The translations under genes and the position numbers were made by a program. From Citrobacter braakii (lineage in GTDB: Bacteria; Pseudomonadota; Gammaproteobacteria; Enterobacterales; Enterobacteriaceae): DNA of 64,000 nt. Position 1 is the first letter of the stretch, and each line of letters begins with the position of its first letter. The stretch is taken from NCBI RefSeq assembly GCF_002075345.1, contig NZ_NAEW01000005.1:62001-126000 (forward strand). The letters run 5' to 3'. Under the pieces are notes generated by a model. The model made no database searches, was not told the DNA's origin, and was given only the letters and a program-made list of their open reading frames with translations. Positions 1 through 11,186 of this stretch are shown in pieces.

Positions 1-1961
<1,961 letters not shown>

Positions 1962-2128
1962 TTTAATTTCCCACCGGAGAATTATGCCCACAACCTGAAC
2001 TTAACAGAAAAAATCTGTTCAGGGATATGACGTTTTTATTTTAAGAAATCTGACTGCCTGACCCGGCGCACATTACCTTGCATTCCCCCTACAGCTGCCG
2101 GGACATAATGAAAAATAAGGGCTATGAG

Positions 2129-3844
2129 ATGAATACGCTACAAATTCTGAGCTTTGTGGGCTTTACGCTGCTGGTGGCGCTAATCACCTGGTGGAAGGTA
2201 CGTAAAACGGATACCGGATCGCAACAAGGGTATTTTCTTGCCGGGCGTTCATTGAAAGCGCCGGTGATTGCCGCGTCATTGATGTTAACTAACCTTTCAA
2301 CCGAACAGTTGGTTGGTCTGTCTGGTCAGGCTTACAAAAGCGGAATGTCGGTTATGGGTTGGGAAGTCACCTCTGCGGTGACGCTTATCTTTCTGGCGCT
2401 GATTTTTCTACCTCGCTATCTGCAACGTGGTATCGCTACGATCCCAGATTTTCTGGAAGAGCGTTACGATAAAACCACGCGAATCATTATCGACTTTTGC
2501 TTTCTTATTGCCACTGGCGTCTGCTTCCTGCCGATTGTGCTTTATTCAGGGGCGCTGGCGCTGAATAGCCTTTTTCACATCGGTGAATCGCTGAATATTT
2601 CTCAGGGTACAGCAATCTGGTTACTGGTTATTTTGCTGGGCCTTGCCGGGATTATTTATGCGGTGATCGGCGGTTTACGTGCGATGGCGGTGGCCGATTC
2701 TATCAATGGTATAGGGCTGGTGATTGGTGGATTGATGGTCCCCGTGTTCGGCCTGATTGCGATGGGAAAAGGCAGTTTTTTACAAGGTGTTGAGCAACTG
2801 ACCACCGTACATGCGGAGAAATTAAACTCAATTGGTGGAGCGAACGATCCGCTGCCGATAGGTGCAGCCTTTACCGGTTTGATTCTGGTGAATACCTTCT
2901 ACTGGTGTACTAATCAGGGCATCGTACAACGTACGCTGGCTTCCAAAAGCCTCGCCGAAGGGCAGAAAGGAGCATTGCTCACAGCGGTATTGAAAATGCT
3001 CGATCCACTGGTGCTGGTATTACCAGGTTTAATTGCTTTTCATCTATACCAGGATCTGCCAAAGGCGGATATGGCATATCCGACACTGGTAAATAACGTG
3101 CTTCCTGTCCCTTTGGTGGGGTTTTTCGGTGCCGTTTTATTCGGCGCGGTAATCAGTACATTCAATGGATTTTTAAACAGCGCCAGTACCTTATTTAGCA
3201 TGGGAATATATCGGCGGATTATTAATCAACACGCCCAACCGGAACAGCTGGTTCGGGTTGGGCGTAAGTTCGGATTCTTTATCGCGGTAATTTCCGTGCT
3301 GGTAGCACCGTGGATCGCTAATGCACCGGAAGGACTCTACAGCTGGATGAAACAGCTCAACGGTATTTATAACGTGCCGTTGGTGACCATCATCATCATG
3401 GGATTCTTTTTCCCGCGCATTCCTGCGCTGGCAGCGAAAGTCGCTATGGGACTCGGTATCGTCAGCTACATCACCATTAATTATCTGGTGAAGTTCGACT
3501 TTCACTTCCTTTACGTACTGGCCTGTACCTTCTGCATCAACGTGGTGGTGATGCTGGTTATCGGCATTATCAAGCCGCGTGCGACGCCGTTTAAATTCCA
3601 TGATGCTTTTGCGGTAGACATGAAGCCGTGGAAAAACGCCAAACTTGCCTCTGTCGGTATCCTGACCGCGATGCTCGGCGTCTATGCTGGACTGGCGCAG
3701 TTTGGAGGGTACAACACCCAATGGCTGACGATTCTCTGCTACTCAATTACGGCGGCAGTGATGATGTATTTAATTTACAGCACCTGGCAGACGCGTCGTT
3801 TGGCCACTGCACTTTCTGTCTCTGACGCTAAGGATAAAGCATGA
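2129..3844 (+). CDS. yidK: Sodium:solute symporter family transporter YidK
   Basis: Inner-membrane cotransporter of the SSS family (SGLT/PutP fold), 571 residues and hydrophobic throughout. Family features include the early LAGRSLKAPVIAASLM segment and the SINGIGLVIGG region. The substrate is unproven; family members carry sugars, amino acids or vitamins with sodium. The ATG at 2129 follows AAGGGC with good spacing and gives the MNTLQILSF start found in E. coli YidK; an in-frame ATG 17 codons upstream is less likely. The stop overlaps the yidJ start (ATGA), implying translational coupling. A sulfated sugar or related compound imported for YidJ is a reasonable inference. The 167 bp before it, shared with yidL, should hold both promoters; no box was defined. 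Confidence 0.9.
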   Translation: MNTLQILSFVGFTLLVALITWWKVRKTDTGSQQGYFLAGRSLKAPVIAASLMLTNLSTEQLVGLSGQAYKSGMSVMGWEVTSAVTLIFLALIFLPRYLQRGIATIPDFLEERYDKTTRIIIDFCFLIATGVCFLPIVLYSGALALNSLFHIGESLNISQGTAIWLLVILLGLAGIIYAVIGGLRAMAVADSINGIGLVIGGLMVPVFGLIAMGKGSFLQGVEQLTTVHAEKLNSIGGANDPLPIGAAFTGLILVNTFYWCTNQGIVQRTLASKSLAEGQKGALLTAVLKMLDPLVLVLPGLIAFHLYQDLPKADMAYPTLVNNVLPVPLVGFFGAVLFGAVISTFNGFLNSASTLFSMGIYRRIINQHAQPEQLVRVGRKFGFFIAVISVLVAPWIANAPEGLYSWMKQLNGIYNVPLVTIIIMGFFFPRIPALAAKVAMGLGIVSYITINYLVKFDFHFLYVLACTFCINVVVMLVIGIIKPRATPFKFHDAFAVDMKPWKNAKLASVGILTAMLGVYAGLAQFGGYNTQWLTILCYSITAAVMMYLIYSTWQTRRLATALSVSDAKDKA

Positions 3845-5334
3845 CCCGCCCTAATTTCCTGTTCATTATGACTGATACTCAGGCGACCAATATGGTCGGC
3901 TGTTATAGTGGTAAGTCGCTGAATACCAATAACATTGATAGCCTGGCGGCGGAAGGTATTCGCTTCAATTCTGCTTATACCTGCTCACCGGTGTGCACTC
4001 CGGCCCGCGCTGGGCTGTTTACCGGGATTTATGCCAACCAGTCCGGCCCGTGGACCAATAACGTCGCGCCGGGGAAAAATATCTCCACCATGGGACGCTA
4101 TTTTAAGGATGCGGGCTATCACACCTGCTACATCGGCAAGTGGCATCTCGACGGGCACGATTACTTTGGTACCGGCGAGTGCCCGCCCGAATGGGATGCT
4201 GACTACTGGTATGACGGGGCAAATTACCTCGCGGAACTGACGGACAAAGAGATCGGTTTGTGGCGTAACGGTCTGAACAGCGTGGAGGATTTGCTGGCTA
4301 ACAATATCAATGAAACCTTTACCTGGGCGCACCGCATCAGTAACCGGGCGATTGATTTCCTCCGCCACCCTGCACGTGATGAAGAACCCTTCCTGATGGT
4401 AGTTTCCTACGACGAGCCGCATCACCCGTTTACCTGTCCCGTGGAGTATCTGCAGAAATATCAGGATTTTTATTATGACCTGGGGATGAAGGCGCACGAC
4501 TCTTTGAGTAACAAACCTGAACATCATCGTCTTTGGTCTGAAGCGATGCCTTCGCCGGTAGGTGATGATGGGCGCTATCACCATCCGCTCTATTTTGCCT
4601 GCAACGACTTTGTCGATGACCAGATTGGCCGGGTTATTAATACCTTAACGCCCATGCAGCGGGACAACACCTGGGTCATTTACACCTCCGATCATGGCGA
4701 GATGATGGGGGCGCATAAGCTCATCAGTAAGGGGGCAGCGATGTATGACGACATCACGCGAATTCCGCTGATTATGCGCTCGCCTCAGGGAGAATCCATG
4801 CAGGTAGACACGCCGGTCAGCCATATCGATCTGCTGCCGACGATGATGGCGCTGGCGGGTATTGAGAAGCCACAAATCCTGCCGGGTGAAAACATCCTTA
4901 CCGTTGAAAAACCACGCGGTGTGATGGTGGAGTTCAATCGTTATGAGATTGAACATGACAGTTTTGGCGGATTTATACCGGTACGTTGCTGGGTGACGGA
5001 TGACTGGAAGCTGGTGCTGAACCTGTTTACCAGTGATGAGCTTTACGACAGACGAAACGATCCCGATGAGCTACACAACCAGATAGATTCGCCGCAATTA
5101 GCCGATGTTCGCTGCCAGATGCACGACGCGCTGCTGGACTATATGGATAAAATCCGCGATCCATTCCGCACCTATCATTGGAGTTTGCGTCCCTGGCGTC
5201 CTGACGCCGTACCGCGCTGGATGGGTGCTTTTCGCCCGCGCCCGCAAGACGGCTATTCTCCGGTGGTACGCGATTACGACACCGGTTTACCAACCCAGGG
5301 CGTAAAAGTGGAGGAGAAAAAGCAGAAGTTCTGA
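3841..5334 (+). CDS. yidJ: Putative Cys-type sulfatase YidJ
   Basis: Alkaline-phosphatase-superfamily sulfatase that hydrolyses a sulfate ester. 497 residues, as in E. coli. The sulfatase signature CTPAR at residues 52-56 carries the Cys that must be oxidised to formylglycine. Asp12 in FIMTDTQ and the segment YTSDHGEMMG are predicted metal ligands, and GKWHLDG matches the second sulfatase signature. No signal peptide is seen, so the enzyme should be cytoplasmic. Translation is coupled to yidK by an ATGA overlap. A Cys-type sulfatase active without oxygen needs an anaerobic maturase, and one (yidF) lies 0.8 kb downstream. The substrate is unknown; choline sulfatase or a sugar sulfatase are both possible within this family. 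Confidence 0.9.
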   Translation: MTRPNFLFIMTDTQATNMVGCYSGKSLNTNNIDSLAAEGIRFNSAYTCSPVCTPARAGLFTGIYANQSGPWTNNVAPGKNISTMGRYFKDAGYHTCYIGKWHLDGHDYFGTGECPPEWDADYWYDGANYLAELTDKEIGLWRNGLNSVEDLLANNINETFTWAHRISNRAIDFLRHPARDEEPFLMVVSYDEPHHPFTCPVEYLQKYQDFYYDLGMKAHDSLSNKPEHHRLWSEAMPSPVGDDGRYHHPLYFACNDFVDDQIGRVINTLTPMQRDNTWVIYTSDHGEMMGAHKLISKGAAMYDDITRIPLIMRSPQGESMQVDTPVSHIDLLPTMMALAGIEKPQILPGENILTVEKPRGVMVEFNRYEIEHDSFGGFIPVRCWVTDDWKLVLNLFTSDELYDRRNDPDELHNQIDSPQLADVRCQMHDALLDYMDKIRDPFRTYHWSLRPWRPDAVPRWMGAFRPRPQDGYSPVVRDYDTGLPTQGVKVEEKKQKF

Positions 5335-5380
5335 CTACAATGCCAATTGGCGCAGATACTCATATTTGCACTTACCTGTC

Positions 5381-5410
5381 GGCCGGATAAGGCATTAGCC
5401 GCCATCCGGC
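5381..5410. repeat. REP/BIME palindromic element
   Basis: GGCCGGATAAGGC followed by GCCATCCGGC forms the imperfect palindrome typical of enterobacterial REP units. It lies in the 98-bp gap between yidJ and yidH, where E. coli K-12 carries yidI; no yidI is present here. It may stabilise the upstream mRNA 3' end. Confidence 0.85.
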
Positions 5411-5432
5411 AATGACAGCCAGAGGAGTTTGA

Positions 5433-5780
5433 ATGAAAATTTCCCGCCTTGGAGAAGCCCCGGATTACCGCTTCTCACTGGCAAATGAGCGTACCTTTCT
5501 GGCGTGGATCCGTACCGCGCTGGGGTTTCTGGCGGCGGGGGTTGGTCTCGACCAACTGGCTCCGGATTTTGCCACGCCGGTAATTCGTGAGCTTTTGGCG
5601 CTGTTGCTGTGCCTGTTTGCCGGTGGTCTGGCGATTTATGGCTACCTGCGCTGGCTGCGTAATGAGAGGGCGATGCGCCTGAAAGAGGATTTGCCCTATA
5701 CCCATAGCCTGTTAATCATCAGTCTGATTTTGTTTATTGTCGCGGTGATTGTCATGGGACTGGTGCTGTATGCCGGATAG
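5433..5780 (+). CDS. yidH: DUF202 inner-membrane protein YidH
   Basis: Small membrane protein of 115 residues, nearly identical in length and sequence to E. coli YidH as I recall it. It has three predicted transmembrane helices (about residues 25-45, 50-70 and 88-112) and the DUF202 motif ANERTFLAWIRTALGFLA near the N-terminus. The role is unknown. AGAGGAG precedes the ATG. The 3' end overlaps yidG by 11 bp, so the two are almost certainly co-translated and may form a complex. Confidence 0.93.
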   Translation: MKISRLGEAPDYRFSLANERTFLAWIRTALGFLAAGVGLDQLAPDFATPVIRELLALLLCLFAGGLAIYGYLRWLRNERAMRLKEDLPYTHSLLIISLILFIVAVIVMGLVLYAG

Positions 5781-6132
5781 CCGTAAGTCGCGACGTATCG
5801 CCGATCCGGGGTTACAACCGGAGCGAACATCGCTGGCCTGGTTTCGTACGCTTCTGGGTTATGGCGCGCTAATGGCGTTGGCGCTGAAGCACAACTGGCA
5901 TCAGGCGGGCTTCCTGTTTTGGGTTTCAATTGTGGTGCTGGCGATGGTGGCGATCGTTCTGTGGCGCTATACCCGCAGCCGTAATCTGATGGATGTTACG
6001 CATAGCGATTTTTCTGAATCTCGCGCGGTGCGTGACAAATTTATGATCTCCCTCGCGGTGTTATCCCTCGCAATACTGTTTGCTGTAACGCATGTCCGCC
6101 AACTTATTGCGTTTATCGGGAATTTAGCATGA
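5770..6132 (+). CDS. yidG: DUF202 inner-membrane protein YidG
   Basis: A 120-residue paralogue of YidH with the matching DUF202 motif PERTSLAWFRTLLGYGAL and three hydrophobic helices. The ATG at 5770 inside the end of yidH gives the MPDSRK start of E. coli YidG; a more upstream ATG would add seven residues absent there. The stop overlaps the yidF start as ATGA, so yidH, yidG and yidF form a tightly coupled operon. Function unknown. Proximity to a radical-SAM maturase is conserved in E. coli but unexplained. Confidence 0.93.
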   Translation: MPDSRKSRRIADPGLQPERTSLAWFRTLLGYGALMALALKHNWHQAGFLFWVSIVVLAMVAIVLWRYTRSRNLMDVTHSDFSESRAVRDKFMISLAVLSLAILFAVTHVRQLIAFIGNLA

Positions 6133-7241
6133 CAGGATGTCAGGTCATGGCCAAACCAGCCAGCTCTCGTTGTAACCTGGATTGTCGTTACTGTTTTTAC
6201 ATCGATAAACCCACTCAACCCGAAATGGATGACGCCACCTTAGAGACGTTTATTCGTCAGCATATCACCGCACAGCCGGGGGCTGACGTGATGTTCGCCT
6301 GGCAGGGCGGAGAGCCAACCCTCTGTGGCATCGACTTTTTCCGCCGCGTAGTGACGTTGCAAAAACAGTACGGGGAAGGGAAGAAAATCCATAACGCGTT
6401 CCAGACCAACGGGATTTTGCTCAACGACGAATGGTGTCAGTTTTTGCGCGATAACGGCTGGCTGGTGGGGATTTCGTTGGATGGCCCCGCCGAGTTGCAC
6501 GATGCTTATCGTGTTAACCGCAGCGGAAAACCGACTCACCATAAGGTGGTGGACGCCATTGCCAGGCTCCGTAAGCATCAGGTGGAGTTCAATCTGCTGG
6601 TAGTGGTTAATTCTCTGAACAGCCAGCGACCAGGGCAGATGTATCGCTACCTACGCCAGCTTGGCACACCTTTTTTGCAGTTCATTCCGCTGGTTGAAAA
6701 TGATGAAGACGGCGAGCTTACCGCCGAATCCGTCCCGCCTCAGGCGTGGGGAACCTTCCTGAATTCCGTCTTTGATATCTGGGTCAGAGAAGATATTGGC
6801 CGCGTATTCGTCCAGTTATTTGATTCAACTCTGGGCGTATGGTGCGGACACCCGGCGCAGATGTGTTCGCTAAGCTCCACCTGCGGACATGCTTTTGCTC
6901 TGGAAGCGAATGGCGATTTGTATCAGTGCGATCACTATGTTCACCCTGATTTTCGCCTGGGTAATATTCATCGCACGTCGTTGAGTGAGCTCAACGCCAG
7001 CCCGAGGGCAGCGGCGTTTGGTCAGTCCAAGAGAACCACGCTGAGCGCGGAATGCCAGGCGTGTTCGCTATTACGCTTTTGCCATGGTGATTGCCCAAAG
7101 CATCGCGACAGCAGTGGAAAGAGTGCGATTTGCGGCGGATACAGCGCTTTCTTCAATCATACCGCGCCGCATATGCGCGTGATGCGTGACCTTCTGAAGC
7201 AACATCGCTCACCGATGGAACTGATGGCGATGCTGCGTTAA
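6129..7241 (+). CDS. yidF: Anaerobic sulfatase-maturating enzyme (radical SAM/SPASM), full-length YidF
   Basis: Radical SAM enzyme predicted to convert the active-site Cys of a sulfatase to formylglycine without oxygen. 370 residues, the usual length for anSME proteins such as AslB. The radical SAM cluster motif CxxxCxxC is Cys15, Cys19 and Cys22 in CNLDCRYCFYI. The C-terminal SPASM cysteines are seen in CSLSSTCGH, LYQCDHY, CQACSLLRFCHGDC and ICGGY. The likely client is YidJ, encoded just upstream with a CTPAR motif. From memory, K-12 YidF is annotated as only about 165 residues; here the frame is complete. The start overlaps the yidG stop (ATGA). The client assignment is inferred from context. 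Confidence 0.92.
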   Translation: MTGCQVMAKPASSRCNLDCRYCFYIDKPTQPEMDDATLETFIRQHITAQPGADVMFAWQGGEPTLCGIDFFRRVVTLQKQYGEGKKIHNAFQTNGILLNDEWCQFLRDNGWLVGISLDGPAELHDAYRVNRSGKPTHHKVVDAIARLRKHQVEFNLLVVVNSLNSQRPGQMYRYLRQLGTPFLQFIPLVENDEDGELTAESVPPQAWGTFLNSVFDIWVREDIGRVFVQLFDSTLGVWCGHPAQMCSLSSTCGHAFALEANGDLYQCDHYVHPDFRLGNIHRTSLSELNASPRAAAFGQSKRTTLSAECQACSLLRFCHGDCPKHRDSSGKSAICGGYSAFFNHTAPHMRVMRDLLKQHRSPMELMAMLR

Positions 7242-7253
7242 GTTCAGCGGCGT

Positions 7254-8576
7254 TTAACGTCCTTTGGTCAGATACTGCGCCATTTCGGCTTCCGGCACCA
7301 TGCCGCCGCCGGTCGCCCACACCAGGTGGGTGGCGTTATTGAGCTGCTCTGCGCTGAAGCCGTGCATTTGCTGATAGTCAGCAGAAGCGCAAACGTGCTG
7401 CGGACCGGCCATCCCGGCCAGCGCCGACGGCTCAAGGCGAATGCCTTCTTCCAGCGCCAGCCAGCCCAGCATGTCGTACATAGTCTGATCGTCCAGGGTG
7501 TACAGACCGTCGAGCAGACGTTCCATTGCCCGGCCAACAAAGCCGGACGCGCGGCCCACCGCCAGCCCATCAGCCGCTGTCAGGTTATCGATACCAATGT
7601 CCTGCACAGAAATCCTATCGTGCAGCCCGGTATAAATCCCCAGCAGCATGCACGGTGAATGGGTCGGTTCTGCGAAGAAGCAGTGCACGTTATCGCCGAA
7701 TGCCAGCTTCAGGCCAAACGCCACCCCGCCAGGCCCACCGCCGACGCCGCACGGCAGGTAAACAAACAGCGGATGGTCGGCATCCACCACGCGCCCCTGC
7801 TGCGCGAACTGCGCCTTCAGACGCTCGCCGGCGACCGCATAACCTAAAAACAACGTGCGGGAATTTTCATCATCGATAAAGAAACAGTTCGGATCGGATT
7901 GTGCCGCCTTACGGCCCTGCTCAACCGCCACGCCATAATCTTCTTCATACTCCACGACCGTCACGCCGTGGCTGCGCAGTTTGGCTTTTTTCCATGCGCG
8001 AGCGTCGGCAGACATATGAACCGTCACCTTAAAGCCGATACGGGCGCTCATAATGCCGATCGACATCCCAAGGTTGCCAGTGGAGCCTACGGCGATGCTG
8101 TACTGACTGAAGAACTGTTTAAACTCAGGCGAAAGCAGAATGCTGTAATCGTCTTGTGTGGTCAGCAGACCGGCTTCCAGCGCCAGTTTTTCCGCGTGGG
8201 TTAGCACTTCATAAATACCGCCACGCGCTTTAATTGAGCCGGAAATCGGTAGATGGCTGTCTTTCTTCAGCAGAATTTCGCCGTTGATGTGCTGCCCATA
8301 CTCTTTTTCCAGCCGCTTTTGCATCGTTGGGATTGCGGCCAGTTCAGATTCGATAATGCCGCCGGTGGCTGCGGTTTCCGGGAATGCCTGCGCCAGATAC
8401 GGCGCGAAGCGCGTCAGACGAGCGTGGGCATCCTGAACATCGTGCTCTGTCAGGCCAACATACGGTAAACCTTCCGCAAGAGAGGTAGTGCCAGGGTTAA
8501 ACCAGGTCGTCTCCTTGAGAGCGACCAGATCTTCCACTAAAGGATGCTGGGCGATAAGTGTTTGAATGTTTTCCAT
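7254..8576 (-). CDS. dsdA: D-serine ammonia-lyase (D-serine dehydratase) DsdA
   Basis: PLP enzyme that deaminates D-serine to pyruvate and ammonia, giving D-serine detoxification and its use as a nitrogen source. 440 residues, against about 442 in E. coli. The PLP lysine is Lys116 in SGSIKARGG, and the phosphate-binding glycine loop appears as [10 protein letters not shown]. The ATG at 8576, preceded by AAGAGA, gives [10 protein letters not shown], which aligns with E. coli; a longer frame is open upstream. It lies directly downstream of dsdX on the same strand with 17 bp between them, so dsdX-dsdA is one operon, with dsdC divergent. Convergent with yidF. Confidence 0.97.
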   Translation of the reverse strand: MENIQTLIAQHPLVEDLVALKETTWFNPGTTSLAEGLPYVGLTEHDVQDAHARLTRFAPYLAQAFPETAATGGIIESELAAIPTMQKRLEKEYGQHINGEILLKKDSHLPISGSIKARGGIYEVLTHAEKLALEAGLLTTQDDYSILLSPEFKQFFSQYSIAVGSTGNLGMSIGIMSARIGFKVTVHMSADARAWKKAKLRSHGVTVVEYEEDYGVAVEQGRKAAQSDPNCFFIDDENSRTLFLGYAVAGERLKAQFAQQGRVVDADHPLFVYLPCGVGGGPGGVAFGLKLAFGDNVHCFFAEPTHSPCMLLGIYTGLHDRISVQDIGIDNLTAADGLAVGRASGFVGRAMERLLDGLYTLDDQTMYDMLGWLALEEGIRLEPSALAGMAGPQHVCASADYQQMHGFSAEQLNNATHLVWATGGGMVPEAEMAQYLTKGR

Positions 8577-8593
8577 AGTCAGTCTCTTTGCGC

Positions 8594-9931
8594 TTAGATA
8601 ATAAAGGAAAGCAGGAATGTGCAAACCAGTGCAATAACGGACGCGATAAATGTCGCGGTCGTATAATATTTGAACGTCTCATTTAGGGTGGCGCCGCAAT
8701 ATTGCTTCACCAGCCAGAAGAGGGAATCGGTGACGATCGTGCAGCCAATCGCGCCAGAACCGATGGCAATGGCGATGATCTCCGGGCTAACGTTGGGGTA
8801 GAGCGGCAGCATCGGGGCCACGATTGCCGTCGCGCCCATCATCGCCACCGTGGCAGAGCCCACCGCAGCATGCAGGATTAACGCCACCAGCCAAGCCAGC
8901 AGAATCGGGTGCATATGCATGTTCGAGAGGATCAGCGCGAGAGTATCCGCCAGTCCGCTGCTCTTGAGGATAGCGTTGAATGCGCCGCCTGCGCCGATAA
9001 TCAGCAAAATGTTAGCAATGGAGCCAAAACCGTTTTCGGTGTGGGTCAGCAGCGCCCCCATGCCAATGTGCTGACGCAGGCCGAGAATGTAATAGGCCAC
9101 GAAAACGGCAATAAACATCGCGGTGATCGGGTTACCAATAAACTCCAACAGCGTATAAACCGTGCTGCCTTTCGCCATGTTCAGCTCAGCGACGGTTTTT
9201 ACCAGCATCAGGCCAATCGGCAGCAGTACGGTAAACAGCGTAGCGCCCAGCGATGGCAGCGTACTTTCGTCGCGCACCTTGAGGTCGGAAAACTCAGCCG
9301 GAACCGGTTTAAACGGCAGACGGTTACCGAGGAATTTCAGATACAGCGGACCGCCGATCAGCGAGGCCATTAAGCCCACCAGTAAGCCGTAGACAATCAC
9401 GGTGCCAATGTCCGCGCCCAGCTTGTTCGCCACGAACAGGGCGGCTGGATGCGGCGGCACGACGCAGTGTACCGCCATCAGCGCTGTACATAACGGAATC
9501 GCCAGCTTCAGTAGCGAGGTATTGGTTTTTTTGGCAATTGAAAAGGCCAGAGGAATCAACAGCACTACGCCGACTTCAACAAACAGTGTGATCCCGCAAA
9601 TCAGCCCGACCAGTACCATAATGACGTCAGCGGAAAGCCAGCGACAGCGCTGTAGCGTCAGGCCGATACGTTCGGCCGCGCCGGACACTTCCATCATTTT
9701 GCCAAGAATGGTCCCAAGGCCGATAACCGCGGCGAGGAAGCCCAGCGTACCGCCGATGCCACTCTCAATGGCATTGACCATATCCAGCGGCCCCATACCC
9801 ATCATCGTACCCACGAAGAAGCTGGCTAACAGCAGCGCCAGAAACGGGTGGAATTTGAACTTCACGATGGTCAAAACGATTAACACGATGCTTATCAGCA
9901 GCGTGCTCACAACCCAGATTTGAGAGTGCAT
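8594..9931 (-). CDS. dsdX: D-serine transporter DsdX (GntP family)
   Basis: Inner-membrane permease of the gluconate:H+ symporter family that imports D-serine for DsdA. 445 residues, the E. coli length, hydrophobic throughout, with GntP-type segments such as [17 protein letters not shown] and [18 protein letters not shown]. The start is preceded by CAAGGTGAG. First gene of the dsdXA operon. Expression in E. coli requires DsdC with D-serine and is helped by CRP; the divergent dsdC lies 229 bp away. Confidence 0.97.
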   Translation of the reverse strand: MHSQIWVVSTLLISIVLIVLTIVKFKFHPFLALLLASFFVGTMMGMGPLDMVNAIESGIGGTLGFLAAVIGLGTILGKMMEVSGAAERIGLTLQRCRWLSADVIMVLVGLICGITLFVEVGVVLLIPLAFSIAKKTNTSLLKLAIPLCTALMAVHCVVPPHPAALFVANKLGADIGTVIVYGLLVGLMASLIGGPLYLKFLGNRLPFKPVPAEFSDLKVRDESTLPSLGATLFTVLLPIGLMLVKTVAELNMAKGSTVYTLLEFIGNPITAMFIAVFVAYYILGLRQHIGMGALLTHTENGFGSIANILLIIGAGGAFNAILKSSGLADTLALILSNMHMHPILLAWLVALILHAAVGSATVAMMGATAIVAPMLPLYPNVSPEIIAIAIGSGAIGCTIVTDSLFWLVKQYCGATLNETFKYYTTATFIASVIALVCTFLLSFII

Positions 9932-10160
9932 AACTCACCTTGCCCTGTGATTAATATAGGGTTATTGGACAAAAATAAGGCATAGTCTGACAAACGATAT
10001 AAATCCCCTTTCACATGAGCCAGATTGCATCAAGTAGGTGATTTACGTCTAATTACGCTTTGTTTATGCGATATGGTTCACCTTGATTCATCTTTGTGCT
10101 GATTTTTGCAGCGAACTTTTTTACACTCCGGCGAATGAATCAGGAGGACAGGAGGTGAAC
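9932..10160. promoter_or_regulatory. dsdX-dsdC divergent promoter region
   Basis: 229 bp between the divergent dsdX and dsdC starts. It should contain the DsdC (LysR-type) operator and both promoters. A strong AGGAGG ribosome-binding site lies just before dsdC at about 10149-10156. No operator could be fixed by eye. Confidence 0.6.
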
Positions 10161-11087
10161 ATGGATCCCTTACGCGAGGTCAGAAATCGGCTGCTCAACG
10201 GCTGGCAGTTGTCAAAGCTGTATACCTTTGAAGTGGCGGCCCGACATCAGTCGTTTGCGCTGGCGGCAGATGAGCTGTCATTAAGCCCCAGCGCTGTCAG
10301 CCATCGCATTAATCAGCTGGAAGATGAGCTGGGTATTCAGCTGTTTGTTCGTTCGCATCGTAAAGTGGAACTCACCCACGAGGGCAAGCGCGTGTTCTGG
10401 GCGCTGAAATCATCGCTGGATACGCTGAATCAGGAAATCCTTGATATTAAAAATCAGGAGTTGTCCGGGACCCTCACCGTCTACTCACGGCCTTCTATCG
10501 CTCAGTGCTGGCTGGTTCCGGCGCTCGGCGACTTTACCCGTCGCTATCCGTCGATTTCGCTGACCATGCTGACCGGGAACGACAACGTCAATCTGCAGCG
10601 TGCCGGGGTCGATCTGGCCATCTATTTTGACGACGCGCCCTCCGCGCAGCTCACGCACCACTTCCTGATGGATGAAGAGATCCTGCCGGTATGCAGCCCG
10701 GACTACGCTCGCCGCCATGACCTTACCGGTTCGCTGGTGAATTTACCGCACTGTACGTTGCTGCATGACAGACAGGCGTGGAGTAACGACTCCGGGACCG
10801 ATGAATGGCACAGTTGGGCGCAGCATTTTTCGGTGAATCTGCCGACATCGTCGGGAATTGGTTTCGATCGTTCTGATTTGGCGGTGATTGCGGCGATGAA
10901 TCATATCGGCGTGGCGATGGGCCGAAAGCGGCTGGTGCAAAAACGCCTCGACAGCGGAGAGCTGGTTGCGCCTTTTGGCGATATGGCACTGAAATGCCAT
11001 CAGCACTACTACATCACTACCCTTCCTGGCAGACAGTGGCCGAAAATCGAGGCGTTTATTCGCTGGCTTCAGGAACAGGTTAAATAA
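10161..11087 (+). CDS. dsdC: LysR-type activator of D-serine catabolism DsdC
   Basis: Transcriptional activator of dsdXA responding to D-serine. 308 residues. The N-terminal winged helix-turn-helix covers about residues 15-75, with HQSFALAADELSLSPSAVSH as the recognition part, followed by a periplasmic-binding-protein-like sensor domain. The ATG at 10161 follows AGGAGGTGAAC and matches the E. coli start (M-D/E-PLRE). Upstream in-frame codons have no such site. It is divergent from dsdX, the usual arrangement for self-regulated LysR activators. Confidence 0.96.
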   Translation: MDPLREVRNRLLNGWQLSKLYTFEVAARHQSFALAADELSLSPSAVSHRINQLEDELGIQLFVRSHRKVELTHEGKRVFWALKSSLDTLNQEILDIKNQELSGTLTVYSRPSIAQCWLVPALGDFTRRYPSISLTMLTGNDNVNLQRAGVDLAIYFDDAPSAQLTHHFLMDEEILPVCSPDYARRHDLTGSLVNLPHCTLLHDRQAWSNDSGTDEWHSWAQHFSVNLPTSSGIGFDRSDLAVIAAMNHIGVAMGRKRLVQKRLDSGELVAPFGDMALKCHQHYYITTLPGRQWPKIEAFIRWLQEQVK

Positions 11088-11186
11088 GCGGGCCGCGAAT
11101 ATTTTTTACGCTTTCTCGCTACACGCAAAGTGAAAAAGCATGCTAAATACGTGATATCACTCCTGATGATTTGCGTAAGGACGACC

